The notes beneath the pieces are model-generated. The model had not been told where the DNA came from, made no database searches, and worked only from the letters and a program-made list of their open reading frames with translations. A stretch of DNA of 64,000 nucleotides from Karalla daura. Lineage: Eukaryota > Chordata > Actinopteri > Chaetodontiformes > Leiognathidae. The position numbers were made by a program, and so were the translations under genes. Below, piece by piece: positions 26,416 to 38,579 of the stretch. Positions within the stretch are counted from its first letter, which is position 1. Each line of letters starts with the position of its first letter. The stretch is taken from NCBI GenBank assembly GCA_029224185.1, contig CM055191.1, positions 18,895,760 to 18,959,759 on the forward strand. The letters are read 5' to 3'.

Positions 26416-26446
26416 ATCAGTTATTAGTACAGTACTAATAACTGAT
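26416..26446. repeat. 31-bp perfect palindrome (15-bp arms, 1-nt centre)
   Basis: Arm 26416-26430 (ATCAGTTATTAGTAC) is exactly complementary to 26432-26446 around a single A at 26431. The pairing ends at 26415/26447 (G/G). It lies 47 bp after the compound microsatellite. No target-site duplication or transposon end was seen. Confidence 0.92.
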
Positions 26447-29084
26447 GTCAGATCTAGGTCAGATTGACTGTACACCATGACATTACCTGATAACAAACTG
26501 TGGAATCGCTCACATGAATCATGCAAGCTGATGTAATTGTCATATGGTTTTTGTGACTGTGAGAAAATGCCTTTGCCGTCTTCCTTGTATTCTCACATCT
26601 TTGCCAACTTTGCTCTGTACCTCATCCCCATCGCTACCTCGGGGCCTCTTCATTGCCCTGCTTCGAATTTTCTCCTTCCTCTGCAACCCCTTCCTCTTTT
26701 ATTTCATTGTCCATCCCTTTCTTTTTCCAAGTTGACTGTTATGGGTTCCCCCCACCTCCTTTTTGCCTATCTGTCTTAATGGGATATCCAAGTCATGCCT
26801 GACAGTGTGTGGTAACACAGAAGGCAGCTTAGGCCCCCTAACACACCAGCGTGTCAATCTCGCTAACTCAACACAGGCAGCCCCTCAGATCAACAGAGAG
26901 ATACGACAGGAAAAAACTAGGTCATATTTGAGTGTAGTTAGGTTATTATGGAACCCATATACACTAATATTATTACCCTTTAGGCTGGCCGATGCAGATC
27001 TGGATGGAGAAAGTGCGATGTGACAGTTTGATATGAAGAAGTGGAAAACGAGACGAGTTGAGTCTCCACACTGAAATGGATACCTGGTGGCCCATGATAC
27101 AAAGCTAAGCCTGTCTGTCTAAGTTATGTAATGCGAGGTCACCTGTGGTCCATGGGCCTCAGCGAACAGCAGGTTGCGTCAAACATTGGGGTCTGTCTGC
27201 AGAGTAACAGTGGCCCAGAGATCAACACTGTTGTTCAGTCACGAGACTGTTTATTCATGAATATCTGCAAACCAAAACAAAACACAGGTCCAGGCCCAGG
27301 GATTGCCGATTGTAATGAATGTTTTGGAGTAGTGTATTTTGACTGTCCTGTTTTGTGTGTTACTGGGAACATAGTAGGGCTTAAGCTTAAATTCAATCAC
27401 ATTTTCGTGTAAGGGAATAAACTCACATGTTGGGTTTTGTTTAGATTTAGGTGTTCTCTATGTTATTTCAATCTCTACATGAACCGTTCCACTTAGTGAT
27501 AACATATAATTATAATAAATACATTATTTTTGGACCTGAGTAACTTACTATTTTAATTTTAATGATTACATTTAGGGCAAATGACTTGAATAAGAATTAA
27601 GAGGAGAAAAGTATTTACCATTCTGCTCCAATATCAGTGTTTTGTCTCTGGCTAAGATCCAGATTTAGTTTGATTACTTTAACCATGGGATTCATTACGA
27701 GGCGGCTTTCTCAAAACAACGCTCAACTGTTGTGTCTCTATGTTTTTCAGAGTGGCACATTTACACACTTAGCACTGCCCTCTCTCCATCCCTTAATTTC
27801 ATGCAGCCCCCTTCTCACTTTTCACTCCCCATCAGTCTCCTTTGTGAGATTAAGTCAGGCTTATAACTTTCCATACCTGTGCTAAACTCTGATGGGAGTC
27901 GAGCCAGACAGTTCAACTAAACATGGTCTATGTTACAGAGATCTCGAGGATAATCAATTTCAGCGTGACAAGCAGGAAGGTAATTCATCTCTAATGTCAT
28001 CCTGCTGAGCCAGGTTACAGTTCTAGGGGACCAGGCCTGGAGGTCTGAGTTATTTCTGTTGCTAAAGAGCTCATCAGATAAGCATTACTCTAACTCTTTC
28101 AGTGACTCTCCTCTTCCTGATTTAGTCCCAGACTAGGTTTTACGCAAAGCCATGTACTCCTGTGTGTGCAGAAATACGATGTCTGTTCAGGATAGGTGCG
28201 TTCAAGTCAACGTCAGATATCCCCAGTTCACACTTGTGCGGGAAGAGTTCATCAAGCATCCAAGACAACAACAAGTGAAATAGGGGAATTCCAATGTGCA
28301 TTTGCAGACAGACAACATTAGTTTTATCAAGGAATTCAATATAATCAATTAAATATCGATACCGATCTTCTATATGGGCCATAGGCACAGTTGCACTTGG
28401 AATGTGATATTAAATCTAATTATCCACTGAAAGTTTCACCTCACGGTCAGTATACAGCATACAGAAGCTAACCATTTGGCCTGCAGCAGTCCCAAGAACA
28501 TTTGCAGTTTTAATAAATGAAAACAGTAGTGTGCACTATCTACCTCTGTTTATCTTCACACTCTCGAGTCCCATAATAAAGTTCTTTAAAGTTTGCCATC
28601 CATTTAACATGTGTGAAATCTGTCCTGAGCATGAAACTGTGTTATTTATGACAGCCTAACAGCACTAAGTTAAGCTTGGATAAACAAGCCAAGCAATAGT
28701 ATGAATCCAGGGGACGACGAAGCAAACAGATCCAGCAAATCCAAGTAAAGAAGCCTGTAGGCAGGTTAGGGGTCAGGAGTAATAAGTGTTCTTGGGAGTG
28801 AAGGTGAGGAGCAGAAGCTTCAATGAGGTCAAAGGATCGTGTCGTTGCAGTACGGCCGGGGCTGACATTTGCAGGATTCTTGTTTCATGCAAAAGAATTT
28901 CAGACAAAATTGCTGATCCAAACTTTCCCACAATCTTGAATCTTTTGGATGACAGTGTTTAGTACCATATGTCCTGTTTGCTGATATTTAAAATCTTTAG
29001 AGGCAGTTTCTCCTCACCACCACCTCTAACGGCTTGCCCATATGTGGGATTTGTGGGCTCTGTTTTGTTTATCTGTGTTGTCTG
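26447..29084. other. Noncoding stretch, pyrimidine-rich at its start
   Basis: The C/T-rich segment at 26580-26770 gives two overlapping artefactual frames. From 26.8 to 29.08 kb nothing is recognised. Frames of 82-93 codons have no domains. Confidence 0.5.
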
Positions 29085-29130
29085 TTATGTAAAGTGTTTT
29101 GAGATCACATTGTTATGAAGTGAATTGAAA
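29085..29130 (+). mobile_element. LINE 3'-tail-like motif
   Basis: 'atgtaaagtgttttgagatc' followed by 'acattgttatgaagtgaatt' and 'gaaa' resembles the 3' end shared by many fish non-LTR elements ('gtaaagc..cttgaga...gtgaattgaa'-type). A T/G-rich lead-in at 29040-29084 fits a LINE 3' untranslated region. No coding remnant is visible upstream, so it would be a strongly 5'-truncated copy. Confidence 0.45.
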
Positions 29131-29542
29131 ATCCATCCTGCCCATCATTTCTTCCCTGTGCTTTTCTGAATCATCTAGTAATTGTAAAGGATAATTTGAT
29201 CCCAATTTTACTCATTGCTGTGAGGAAACATGCTGTTCATGGAACCTGTCCTGGACCCTCAGATGATGGTGAGAGGCCCAAATTGCATAAACCACAAGTC
29301 TATGACTGGTCCAGTTGCCGAACCCGCAGCAGACTTCAGACTTAAATCCCGCACAGTTTCTTTATCCTCAGTCCCGACTGTTATTTTGGGCTGGTTGCCA
29401 GGTAGAGTAAACCATTATAGACTGTCCCCTACTGGAAGCAGGGGACATGCAAGCAGTATGTCCTTGAGTGTTGTACTTACAGTAAGTGCATATTTCATTA
29501 TTATTTCACAATAAAGTGCTAAATATGATGTGATAGACACAA

Positions 29543-29582
29543 GCACACACACATGCACACGCACATGCACACACACACACAC

Positions 29583-29635
<53 letters not shown>
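29543..29635. repeat. (CA)n microsatellite with ATGC/CG interruptions
   Basis: About 93 bp of CA-rich repeat. The 5' part carries ATGCAC and CGCA interruptions and the 3' part is pure. Confidence 0.96.
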
Positions 29636-29637
<2 letters not shown>

Positions 29638-29692
29638 GGCAATCTGGCGTGGTCTGTCTGATTCACACACATTTCTAAACTGAACACAGCAT

Positions 29693-29806
29693 CAGGGGTC
29701 GTTAGGGGTTCAATATCTTACCTGAGGACAGTTTGACATGTCACTTCAGGAAGCTGGGATTGAGCTACTGACTTTCTGTTCAGTGGACAACTACTCCTTA
29801 GCAGAC
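29693..29806 (-). mobile_element. tRNA-derived SINE head, reverse orientation
   Basis: Read on the minus strand, 'ttgtccactgaacagaaagt' leads to 'cagtagctcaatccc' (a B-box-like AGCTCAATCCC at 29756-29766). Then come 'agcttcctgaagtgacatgt', 'ctgtcctcaggtaagatatt' and 'gaacccct'. The order 'gtccact...gaaagtc...ttcgatccc...agtgtcc..ggcaagac..tgaacccc' is that of the very common percomorph tRNA-SINE head. It is degenerate. No tail was identified. Confidence 0.65.
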
Positions 29807-31699
29807 TGTTTGTGTGTGTATGATCTGTGAAGCTATCAGTGTTTGCGTTGTCATTTTACGGTGCATTACCAGTGTGTCGTTTTCCTTGTTTGGTCCTTTT
29901 TTGAGTAATGATCTGTATCAGTTTCCTCAACAGACAGGAGAGAGAGGAGAGCAGTTTGCTGACCAGACATTGGTCATAAACTTAAAACACAGACACACAA
30001 ACACGTACTTCGGTTTGGGGTCTGAGGACTTTTCAAAAGGAAGTCTGTAAAACAATGTTCAGTGGGACTCTAAATCACCACCAGGCCAACAGTCCTACTG
30101 ACATTCAGCTCTCCAGAGCCCTTTGTCCTTCTGGTGTGTATGTTGCTGTCACCTCTGGTCAGTATCAGTCCCTCTGTCTCGAGTTCTCTTTCTCACAAAC
30201 ATTTATCTTGCTGGCTTGTTTCTCTTAGCTGGTTTTAGCAGCCCGACTCAGTCCAGCGTCAGGCCAGACCAAATGAAACTGTTCAAACCTCTTTATCTTC
30301 TGCTGCTCTCCTTATCTACAGTCGACTGCCCGCCTCACAGCTGGCCCCACTGATGAAACAGTTTTTTCCTACAGGCCACGCCTGGCCTGTGATCCCATCA
30401 CTGTTTTTTTCTTTCATACGTTTGTGTTACACATCATTTGAGTGTTTTTGTAACTTCTTTATCTTGCCCTGATGTAATCTAAACAATCAAATTCTACAAT
30501 TTTCCAACTGAAAGCAGGAGAAATGTCTCATCTGCACAACTGTAGTATCCACAAAAATAACTCCAAAAGAATAACAATCTAAGGTTGGACAGCTATTTAA
30601 CAGTGCCTTGGAAAACACAAAATCAAGCAGGATAGAGGGAATATTAGCCAGTGATTAAGAACTGCTGAAAGTGATTGCTGCCTTGTGCTGGAAGATTTCC
30701 AGATGTAAGTCATGATATTCTCCTGGTGGGGAAAAACAGACCCACCCTGTCTGTCTTTAACCCTGGATTGACCTCACTAAACCACTCTGGTGTCTGCTGC
30801 TGTCATCCTAACCTACATCTGCCAGTCTACCAGAGGCTGGTTCCAACAACCAGAGGTCACCATGCAACCTCCACCTTCAGCGCTGTCTCCCTCTCCCCCC
30901 ATACACGTCCAAAAACTTGTTCTTGTCCGCACTTTCTGTGAAATATTAGACTGTGCCTCCTCTCCTCTCATCCCTTCTGTTAATAGAAAAATCCACAGAA
31001 AACAAAGAGAATAAAGGCTTCGTTTGTGTGTCAGGCATATTAATTGACAAGCTGGTCATCTTGCAGGGTGTGGTGCTACCGCTGCCACGACCTGGAGCAG
31101 ATACGTGTGTGTGTGTGTGTATTTCTGTCTGGCCAACATATGTAGAGGTCTGGCAGAGAAAAACTCACCAGGGTGTTCCTCCTGGATGACTGTGAGAAAA
31201 TCTACAAAGCTGGAGAGAGACAGTCTTTCTCAAACTGTGGGTCAGGTCAGGACCCATGTTCTGACAGCTTCTGCTGTTATCCAGGGTTTGATTTACACGG
31301 GAATGGTACTCAAGGACACCTCGGCAGGGCGGACACCAAGGCCTGTTGAGGAGCAAGGCTTGGACCTTTGGATACGTTGCGTAATATTTTTTTATTCGTA
31401 TAACTGATCCTCATGATTTCAGGGACTTTTAGTTAGTGGCTAGACATGGTAATCACTCGGATGGGTAGGGGTGTGGCAAAAATCTGACAAATCCTTTGAT
31501 TATACATGTACGTATTTAATGTCTTAGGAACAAAATATTTCCAATGAACACATTCTGTGTTTAAAGCTCCATGCAGCAACCTCCATAACAAAACCATCTG
31601 AGGAGCTTAACTGTTGTTTGATCTACTCCTGATGCAAGATACAAGAAATACAGGTCACTGTAAAGGTGACTATCAAAGAGGCAGCTCGACAACTCGCCG
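29807..31699. other. Noncoding stretch, partly pyrimidine-rich
   Basis: No supported gene. The frames at 30675-31407 (74-100 codons) overlap in several frames and show no domain. A GT run lies at 31104-31120. A small 8-bp hairpin (ACAGGCCA/TGGCCTGT) lies at about 30373-30392. Confidence 0.5.
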
Positions 31700-31855
31700 T
31701 TAAGCAAGTTGAGGAGACGGACACCACTTTAGTGTATGTCTGTTCAATATGAAGCGAGGGCCATGTTCAAGCAGCTTAGCTCAGCATTAGAGACAGGAAA
31801 CCGACATGAACCACGAGCCTGGCTCTGTCCTCACCTTAGAAAGATGAATTAACCA
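31700..31855 (+). mobile_element. Dispersed teleost repeat U, internal segment
   Basis: In order I can see 'gttgaggagacggacaccac', 'atgtctgttcaatatgaagc', 'agcagcttagctcagcatta', 'gagacaggaaaccg', 'gagcctggctctgtcc', and then 'gatgaattaacca'. This order matches a repeat frequent in percomorph genomes ('gatgagaagat..ataccactc...gtctgttaaatatgaagct...cagcttagcttagcataaagactggaaac...agcctggctctgtcc'). The class is not assigned. No terminal repeats were visible. Confidence 0.65.
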
Positions 31856-34358
31856 TGAAACAACTACATGTAGCTGAGCCAAGCAGTCGACTTGGGTTTA
31901 AATCCTGTCTGTGGCCTATTACCTGCTTTATTTAACTGGGATGAATCTATTAAGACATCTTGTTTGATTTTATTATACTGCTGTATCTATATCACTGATT
32001 TGTATAGTTGGAGTTGTTTTGAACCGATCTCTTTGCAGAGTGTTGGCTCCACTCGCAAATGAGTTTGGGGGATTAAGATAAACAGCAAATCAGAAGGGAG
32101 CGTGGAGGAAATATGTAAGACGTAAAGTATGGTGTTTATGCCTGGGGCAAAGTATAGACTCAATACCTGCTGCTAGCAATTACTCAATAATTAGCATGAA
32201 GATGTAGATGATAATGGGACATAATGCTGTTACACAGTTTATTAAAACTCAAAAGTAATAATGAATCTACTTCTGCTGTCTAGCCTCTGAAAACCCAATA
32301 TTCGCAAACTGCTTATTCACTGACTGGTCATTCAATAAATAGTTTGTTGTTGTCATATACAAACAGATTATACGTAATCTAAAAGCTTTTAGACGTAATT
32401 AGTAACATTTGGAGAATGATTGAGACATAATTGGATATGTTGTTGAAACCTTAACAAATGCATTACAGATGTATGGAGGTAGTGTACCACCACACAACCA
32501 CCTCAAACTTCATAGTGGAGCAAGGCTTGAATATATGTCGCTGCTGATTTTGTCAGTGTCTGAATGAAAATCCTCGTACACTGAGTTCGTATTGGTGTGA
32601 CCCAGCTGCCACTTTTCGAAATAAACATCAGTCCTACTGAGATATCCACGACCCTTGAGTTGCTCCTCCTGATACTCTGAAATCTTCTAACCTCAATTCA
32701 AAGTACACATCAAAGATAAGAGGAAAAACAACGTCGGAGCTGAGGGAAAACCACTCAGAGATTCCTCGCCTCCATTCAAAGTCCTCTTTGTATCATCATC
32801 TGCGATGAAAGGATGCAGCGAGAGCGAGAGTGCTGTGGATATAAACACGCTGAGGACGCTGTTTGGCCATAGCTGTGCAGAGATACTACAATAACACAGA
32901 GCTCACAGCTCAAGGTCGATCGGATCTAGCTCTTATAAACACTGATGGCCTCCCCTGTTCGCTGTCTGGGTCCTGTGAGTCAGAGCTGCACAACATCACA
33001 ACAAAGCAGAGCCAGACGCCTGGAAACTCAGCCCAGCACCGTGCCTTCTGTTCTTGCTGCGTGACGCAAAACTGCAGTATACGACTGACTCCTTTATGCC
33101 CTCCACACACAATTAAGCTGAGAGTAAAACAAACAAACAAATAAACAAATACAGAACAGACCCAGAAACATCCATGCCAGTCCACTCACACATGCAACAG
33201 GCAGTAAAAGAAGGAAAACAGACAAAGACATTCCTGTACTGAAATGTAGGTGCAGCAACACTGACTGCTTATCTTACTTTTTTTTCAGGCTTCAGATGCT
33301 CTGCTGAGATGTGTTTCTGACTCCTGGAGATCGGGATGGTCAAAGGAGGCAGCTCTGCCCCTTTTGCTCAAACTGTGAAACAGAGTGTTAATAGAATGAG
33401 GTTCAATTCACATCTCTGCAATTTAAATTTGTCATTTTAATTATGTATGCTCTGGTTAATTTTTGACACACAAATCAAGTTCTTCTTCAATGCTTAAATG
33501 CTTATTATTTGTTACCTTTGATGGCTGATGCTTGCATGCTGTGAGTTTTCATTGAAAGCGGTCGCCTGCTGGGACGATATGAGAGTTGACAGAACGCTGC
33601 ACCCTGGAAAACCAAAACAATAATGTTATAATCATTGCAGTCGGGTGACTCTTAATGGGTTCCTCACTGATAACTTTTCCCTGTGATCATCTAACTCATG
33701 ATGTTTGAGATATATTGACATATTGAGTGCATACAGTACAGAGCCCGTATAAGAGTCTTATGATTCTCCTCAACTGAGATTCAGCTGTTGCTGGAGAATT
33801 TCTTATGTATTTCACAATTCTGACCCGCTTCTATAAAAAGTTACCATAAAAGCTTATTTTGGCAATTTTGCCTATTATTACACATCATCGCTCATCATCG
33901 GCATATCCACTGATCCAAACTGCTGCAGGTATGGATGTGGATCTGCGGCAATATTATTTTGTCAGTGTGAAATTTACAAGTGATTAGTCCGGGGTGGTGT
34001 TAAGTGGAACCATGCTGCGAAACAAGAGTCGACTTCCCTTCCCCACAATCTCCTCAAACATTTCAGTTAGCGCAAGCCACTCCATAAATCTCTAAGCGAA
34101 GGTAATTAGTGTATCACAGTATCCAGCCAGAAGAGCGGGGGGACGGAGGGAACTATGAGGCAAAAAAAGCAAAACAAAAAACAGATGATTCCCCAGTTGC
34201 ATTAGTCATGTTTTATATCTGTGTGGGTTTGAGATGTTGCCACCTTCATGAAACACGCACACGTCGTCTGATGCAGGACTGTGTATATAACTGAGAGATG
34301 GAACATGTGAACACTTGCTAATTCTCATTTTTCTCTCTTTCCCCATATCTCCTTATCC
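31856..34358. other. Noncoding stretch, nothing recognised
   Basis: No supported gene. A strong 3' splice-acceptor-like sequence (polypyrimidine plus CAG, ending at about 33289) is followed by a 30-codon open frame without recognisable homology, so no exon is called. The 91- to 93-codon frames at 32863-33185 are antisense to one another. Confidence 0.5.
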
Positions 34359-34402
34359 CTCTCTCTCTCTCACGCGCGCTCTCATGCACACACACACACA
34401 CG
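34359..34402. repeat. (CT)n / CACGCGCG / (CA)n low-complexity repeat
   Basis: A CT run, a short CGCGCG segment, then a CA run. Confidence 0.88.
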
Positions 34403-34550
34403 TATATGCACACGCTCACATACACACTGTTGGTTTTGGCTGATGCCACCTCCTGCGCTGAGACAGGAGACAGGAGCCCAACGCCTGCTGTATTTTCATG
34501 GAGAACTGAAACCCAAATTAAAGTTGCACAGCTGTATGTACAAGCACGTA

Positions 34551-34600
34551 CTCTCTCTCTCTCGCTCTCTCTGTCTCTCTCTCTCACACGTACACACACT
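34551..34600. repeat. (CT)n microsatellite with short CACA tail
   Basis: Interrupted CT array (34551-34585) followed by CACACGTACACACA. The same CT-then-CA order as at 34359-34402 and 26272-26368. Confidence 0.92.
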
Positions 34601-36064
34601 GTCTGTGTGTACGTATGCTTACATCTTTGAGTTTACTCTATGTATACAATGCAAGTATCCAAGTTTGTGCATTTCTGTGAATTTCATGGCAACATTACAG
34701 CAGCTTCTATGAATCACTGGCAGTCACTGGAAAACAAACACTTACATAATATCTGTCATTCCCTCACAATGCATCTTTCATTCTAAGCCAGCATCAAGAG
34801 GGACTTGAGAAATTCAGACGTAGGCCAAACTGTAATAGTCAAATAATCTCATTCTTCTGCATCAGACATGAAAGAGGGATTTATGAAATCATCAGGGCCC
34901 TCTGTTGTCCGATGGCTGTCTTGCAGCCTCTGAACGGCGATAAATGTATGGAGCAGCGGGAAACATTTCAATTCACCTCATGGCTTCTGTTTATTGTCCA
35001 TACAGATGAATGTATGATGAGTGTCACAGTGTTAGAAAACTTCTTCATATCACTACAGTCATTGCAATCGGTCACTTTGATTTCCCAGCCCTCCAGCTCA
35101 GAGTCCACAGCCTGCAGTTAGCTGCTTTTCCACAGGACTCCCCTGCTATAAAGTCAACACCTCACGCCTGGATCACTTGAGACTTTGTGTGGTTACACCA
35201 TCTATTGACTAATGGGATTATTAAAATCTTCTTACTGAACAGAACATTAAACATTAGCATCACCCCGAGGTAATATCTTGTAATTAGCTTTTACACACTG
35301 TGTGATATTACACAAGTTTCTTTGATTTCCAGTGATTGCAGTGTAAATCCTGAAACCTGCCCTCATGCACGTCATCTCACCACACCGGACGAATGTGACA
35401 TCATCGCCCATATTGACGAGATCAAAACTTGTTACAAAGTTTGTATGTGGACTGCTTTTTCCAAAATATACCCGATCTAAAGGACGCAAACATCATCAAT
35501 CTGAACATGAAATAAAAAACTGTTTGGCGGAGAGGTTTGTGCAGAGAGTTGGGGAAACACTGAGATGTCTGGATATACATGCTATAGTTGAGTATTGTCC
35601 CAAAGTGACCTTCTTAGTTTGGCCAGCCAATCAACAGCATGTTGTGAGCAAAATGTAAACTACACTCTGTTTGACGGAGTGAGTCTCCAGCAGCAATCCC
35701 ACCCACACCGACTGACTGTGTGTAAGTGTGTGTGTGTCCACACAAGGCTTTGTGAGATTGTGTTTCGTACTTGCTGCCAATCCATTCGCCATTGTTATGA
35801 TCATCAAATGAGCACATGTGATGCTGACAAGTCTTGTCAGGATTTTTAATTATTGTATACAAGAGTGCGATATTCATAGTTGACGTGGTTGTAAATCAAG
35901 AATCGGATGTATGTGTGTCTGTTTGTGTGTCTTGTCTCTTGCAAAGAAGAAGAAGGACGTTTTTTTCCCACAGAAAGAAGATGAATATGAAAGGCCCATT
36001 AGTGTGGAAACAATGAAATGTGCCTTGAATACATGACAGCAGTCGGTATCAACACACATGCACG

Positions 36065-36065
<1 letters not shown>
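34601..36065. other. Noncoding stretch, nothing recognised
   Basis: Frames reach 97 codons (35365-35658) with no domain. A short GT run lies at about 35718-35738. Confidence 0.5.
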
Positions 36066-36111
<46 letters not shown>

Positions 36112-36112
36112 G

Positions 36113-36143
<31 letters not shown>
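36066..36143. repeat. (CA)n microsatellite with CAGACAGACACG interruption
   Basis: About 78 bp of CA-rich array. Confidence 0.96.
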
Positions 36144-36324
36144 GCTCGCATTCAGAACTCACACCCTCCAAACCAAACAAACACATACACTTCCGCTCTC
36201 TGTCAAACACTCAGGTATCCTCACAAAAACACTCGTACACATGCCACAGATGCTCTCAAAGACCAGGAAACTCATATCTAGACAACAAAACTCTTGCCCT
36301 GGGTTTATTTCTGTTGGCCAAAAT

Positions 36325-36349
36325 GCACACACAGACACACACAGACACA

Positions 36350-36414
<65 letters not shown>

Positions 36415-36418
36415 ACAC
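36325..36418. repeat. (CA)n microsatellite, pure 3' part
   Basis: Interrupted 5' part (CACAGA units) and about 60 bp of pure CA. Together with the array at 36066 it creates a 206-codon His-Thr frame (36058-36678) that is an artefact. Confidence 0.97.
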
Positions 36419-37025
36419 GTTTAGATTCAACACTGCCAGTTGGTGCGTACGCTTCGGCAGCTGTTTTCTATTGTATTGTGATTGTTTTTCAGGAACCACA
36501 ACAAACAAGCACCACACCCACCAGTGACCCAATGCTCGTTCCCACAGGAAGTGAAAACTTACCTTTGACCTTTACTTCGGAAATAATCTGTCTGCCAACA
36601 TTGTGTGCATTTTGTGTTGCTTTGAAAGGCTGTATATCATGCGATGTCGATAAATGTAACACAAAACACATGCAGTAGCTTGGGATTTTATAGATATACT
36701 GTATGGGTCAACAAAGCCAATATTATGGCCCCTGCTCTAAACACACCTCCTCTACACCACAGCACACACACAGACTCATTGTTTAATTGGAAGCACTAAC
36801 ACTGCAAGTATACATTACTACTGTTGTGTACTTGGTTCAGGAAAAAAAGGTTACAACAATTTAAGTCCAGCCAAGTGTGGTGGGTTGTGTGAAATATGTT
36901 TCAATGGAGACTGCCTCCAGCTGCAGTCAGATGGACTGCATATGGACCTGCAAACCCTCAGCTACCAGTGAGAGTAAACAATGAAAACTTGTCAGGTCAT
37001 TTCTTGTTGCACTAAAATGCAGATT
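36419..37025. other. Noncoding stretch after the CA arrays
   Basis: Contains an acceptor-like 'gattgtttttcag' at about 36480-36492 followed by about 60 open codons (EPQQTSTTPTSDPMLVPTGS...) without recognisable homology. No donor site in a convincing position was found, so no exon is called. Confidence 0.45.
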
Positions 37026-37027
37026 CT

Positions 37028-37096
<69 letters not shown>

Positions 37097-37098
37097 TA
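37026..37098. repeat. (TA)n microsatellite
   Basis: About 70 bp of TA with one AAAT interruption near 37041. It is the only long AT-dinucleotide array in the window and is self-complementary. Confidence 0.96.
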
Positions 37099-37488
37099 CA
37101 CACACAACACACAGCTGTGAGTTTTAAGTCTTGTTCGTGGTGTCACATGTTCAAGGTTAGACCTGTAGATGGTTTCCATTATAGCACCGACCATTATTTT
37201 CACAAATGCTGCTAATTGCAATTTAAATGCTGGATAATGATGTGGTCGGAAGGAAACCTAACAGTTGGGACCCGTAGATGAACATCATTAATGTGCGGCA
37301 GTGTACGTACACACGTGCATCATATGGACAAAATCGCATATGGCTGCACTGCTCACATGTTAATGCTACTGCATCGGTGTGCAAGTGTATGTGTGTTTAT
37401 GTGTATGCTACATGTGGACGTAAGTGCCACACACAACCACTTTTGTCCAAGTGTGCCCCTAAACAAATCACTTTCATGTTAGCCAGCC

Positions 37489-37531
37489 TCTAATGTTTAG
37501 CATGTGCTCCGATCACATGCTAAACATTAGA
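37489..37531. repeat. Perfect inverted repeat, 18-bp arms, 7-nt loop
   Basis: Arm 37489-37506 (TCTAATGTTTAGCATGTG) is the exact reverse complement of arm 37514-37531, with the loop CTCCGAT at 37507-37513. Pairing stops at 37488/37532. At 43 nt in total it is shorter than a typical pre-miRNA, and no flanking lower-stem pairing was seen. Confidence 0.92.
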
Positions 37532-38553
37532 AGATGACGTGTTTTCTGACCAGCTGAAACCAGGAACTGCATCAGAGCATGGCACCACTGGCTGGTCAAA
37601 TCTGTGTTGCCCTGCTCATGAAATCACCACATAGTTAATGGGGTATTTACCTGGGCCACGGCCATCACCTGCAATCAAACGCTTTACAACCTGATGATAT
37701 GAACACTGGAGCTTCATTAGGTGAATCTCTTGTAAATATATTGGAAATATATGTAGCGACATAGCACCCCATACAGTCAAGCAAATATTACAGAAAATGT
37801 TGCCATTAGGAGTGGTAGGCACTGGAGATGTCATATAATACAAATGCACTTTGACAGACATATTGCAGTTGTGTTGCAAATGGGTCCAGTCAGCTTATGT
37901 CCAATAAGAAAACGAGTTGAGCCTTTGTGTATTCAAGTTTACAACAGAAGCACATAGTTTACATAGAGAAAAAAACAATCGGGAGCAAGAACAGTGGAGA
38001 TCTGTTCAATGCCTGGCTTGGCATCATTGTCATGTAAACTGAGATGTGATGTTTCAAAACCTTATTCGTATTAAAGCTCCAACAATCGAACATCCGTCCC
38101 TCCTGCTTGCGTCTTTAGAAACTTTAGTCTGTCTGTTGCCTACTTTGTCTATCTTTTCTCTTTTTTCAGCACTTTGTCTATATTTTCTTCTTTTGTGCCC
38201 AATCGTTGCTGTAACCGAGAGCCATTGGTGAGCTGTCCTCCTCTGCTCTGATAATTTATGACAGCAGTGGAGGAAACAGCTTTAACTTGCAGGTGAGGAG
38301 AGGCGTGAATGGCCAGCTATGGGCGAACAAAAGCAAAATGGCCTTAGGATGTGGTTGTAAAATGGCGAGTTAAAATACACGTCCCCATGTGATTTGTGGA
38401 TATAAAAACGCGGTCAGGGCGATAAGGCGTCAATCATGGACAACAGCTACTGAAAGCTGATCCAAACATCGTCCTCCATCAAAAAAGAGCTCTACAGTTG
38501 AACATGGCAACACTGAAAGCATGTAATGACTGATGGATTTATGTTGCTTTCAT
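37532..38553. other. Noncoding stretch, T-rich tract
   Basis: No supported gene. A T/C-rich tract lies at about 38095-38200. Confidence 0.5.
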
Positions 38554-38579
38554 GGGTAGGCAGGGGGCGTGGGGCGGGG
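38554..38579 (+). promoter_or_regulatory. GC box within a potential G-quadruplex
   Basis: Four G-runs (38554-38556, 38563-38567, 38571-38574, 38576-38579) with loops of 6, 3 and 1 nt fit the G3+N1-7 quadruplex rule. The last two runs form GGGGCGGGG, a perfect Sp1/KLF GC box, and AGGGGGCG overlaps the CTCF core partly. It is the only canonical quadruplex pattern I saw in the window. Confidence 0.4.

Noticed and set aside
33280..33380. Exon after a strong acceptor-like site
   Set aside because: About 30 open codons with no recognisable homology and no convincing donor site.
36058..36678. 206-codon open frame rich in His-Thr
   Set aside because: Most of it is translated CA dinucleotide from two microsatellites. 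The remaining segment has no recognised domain.
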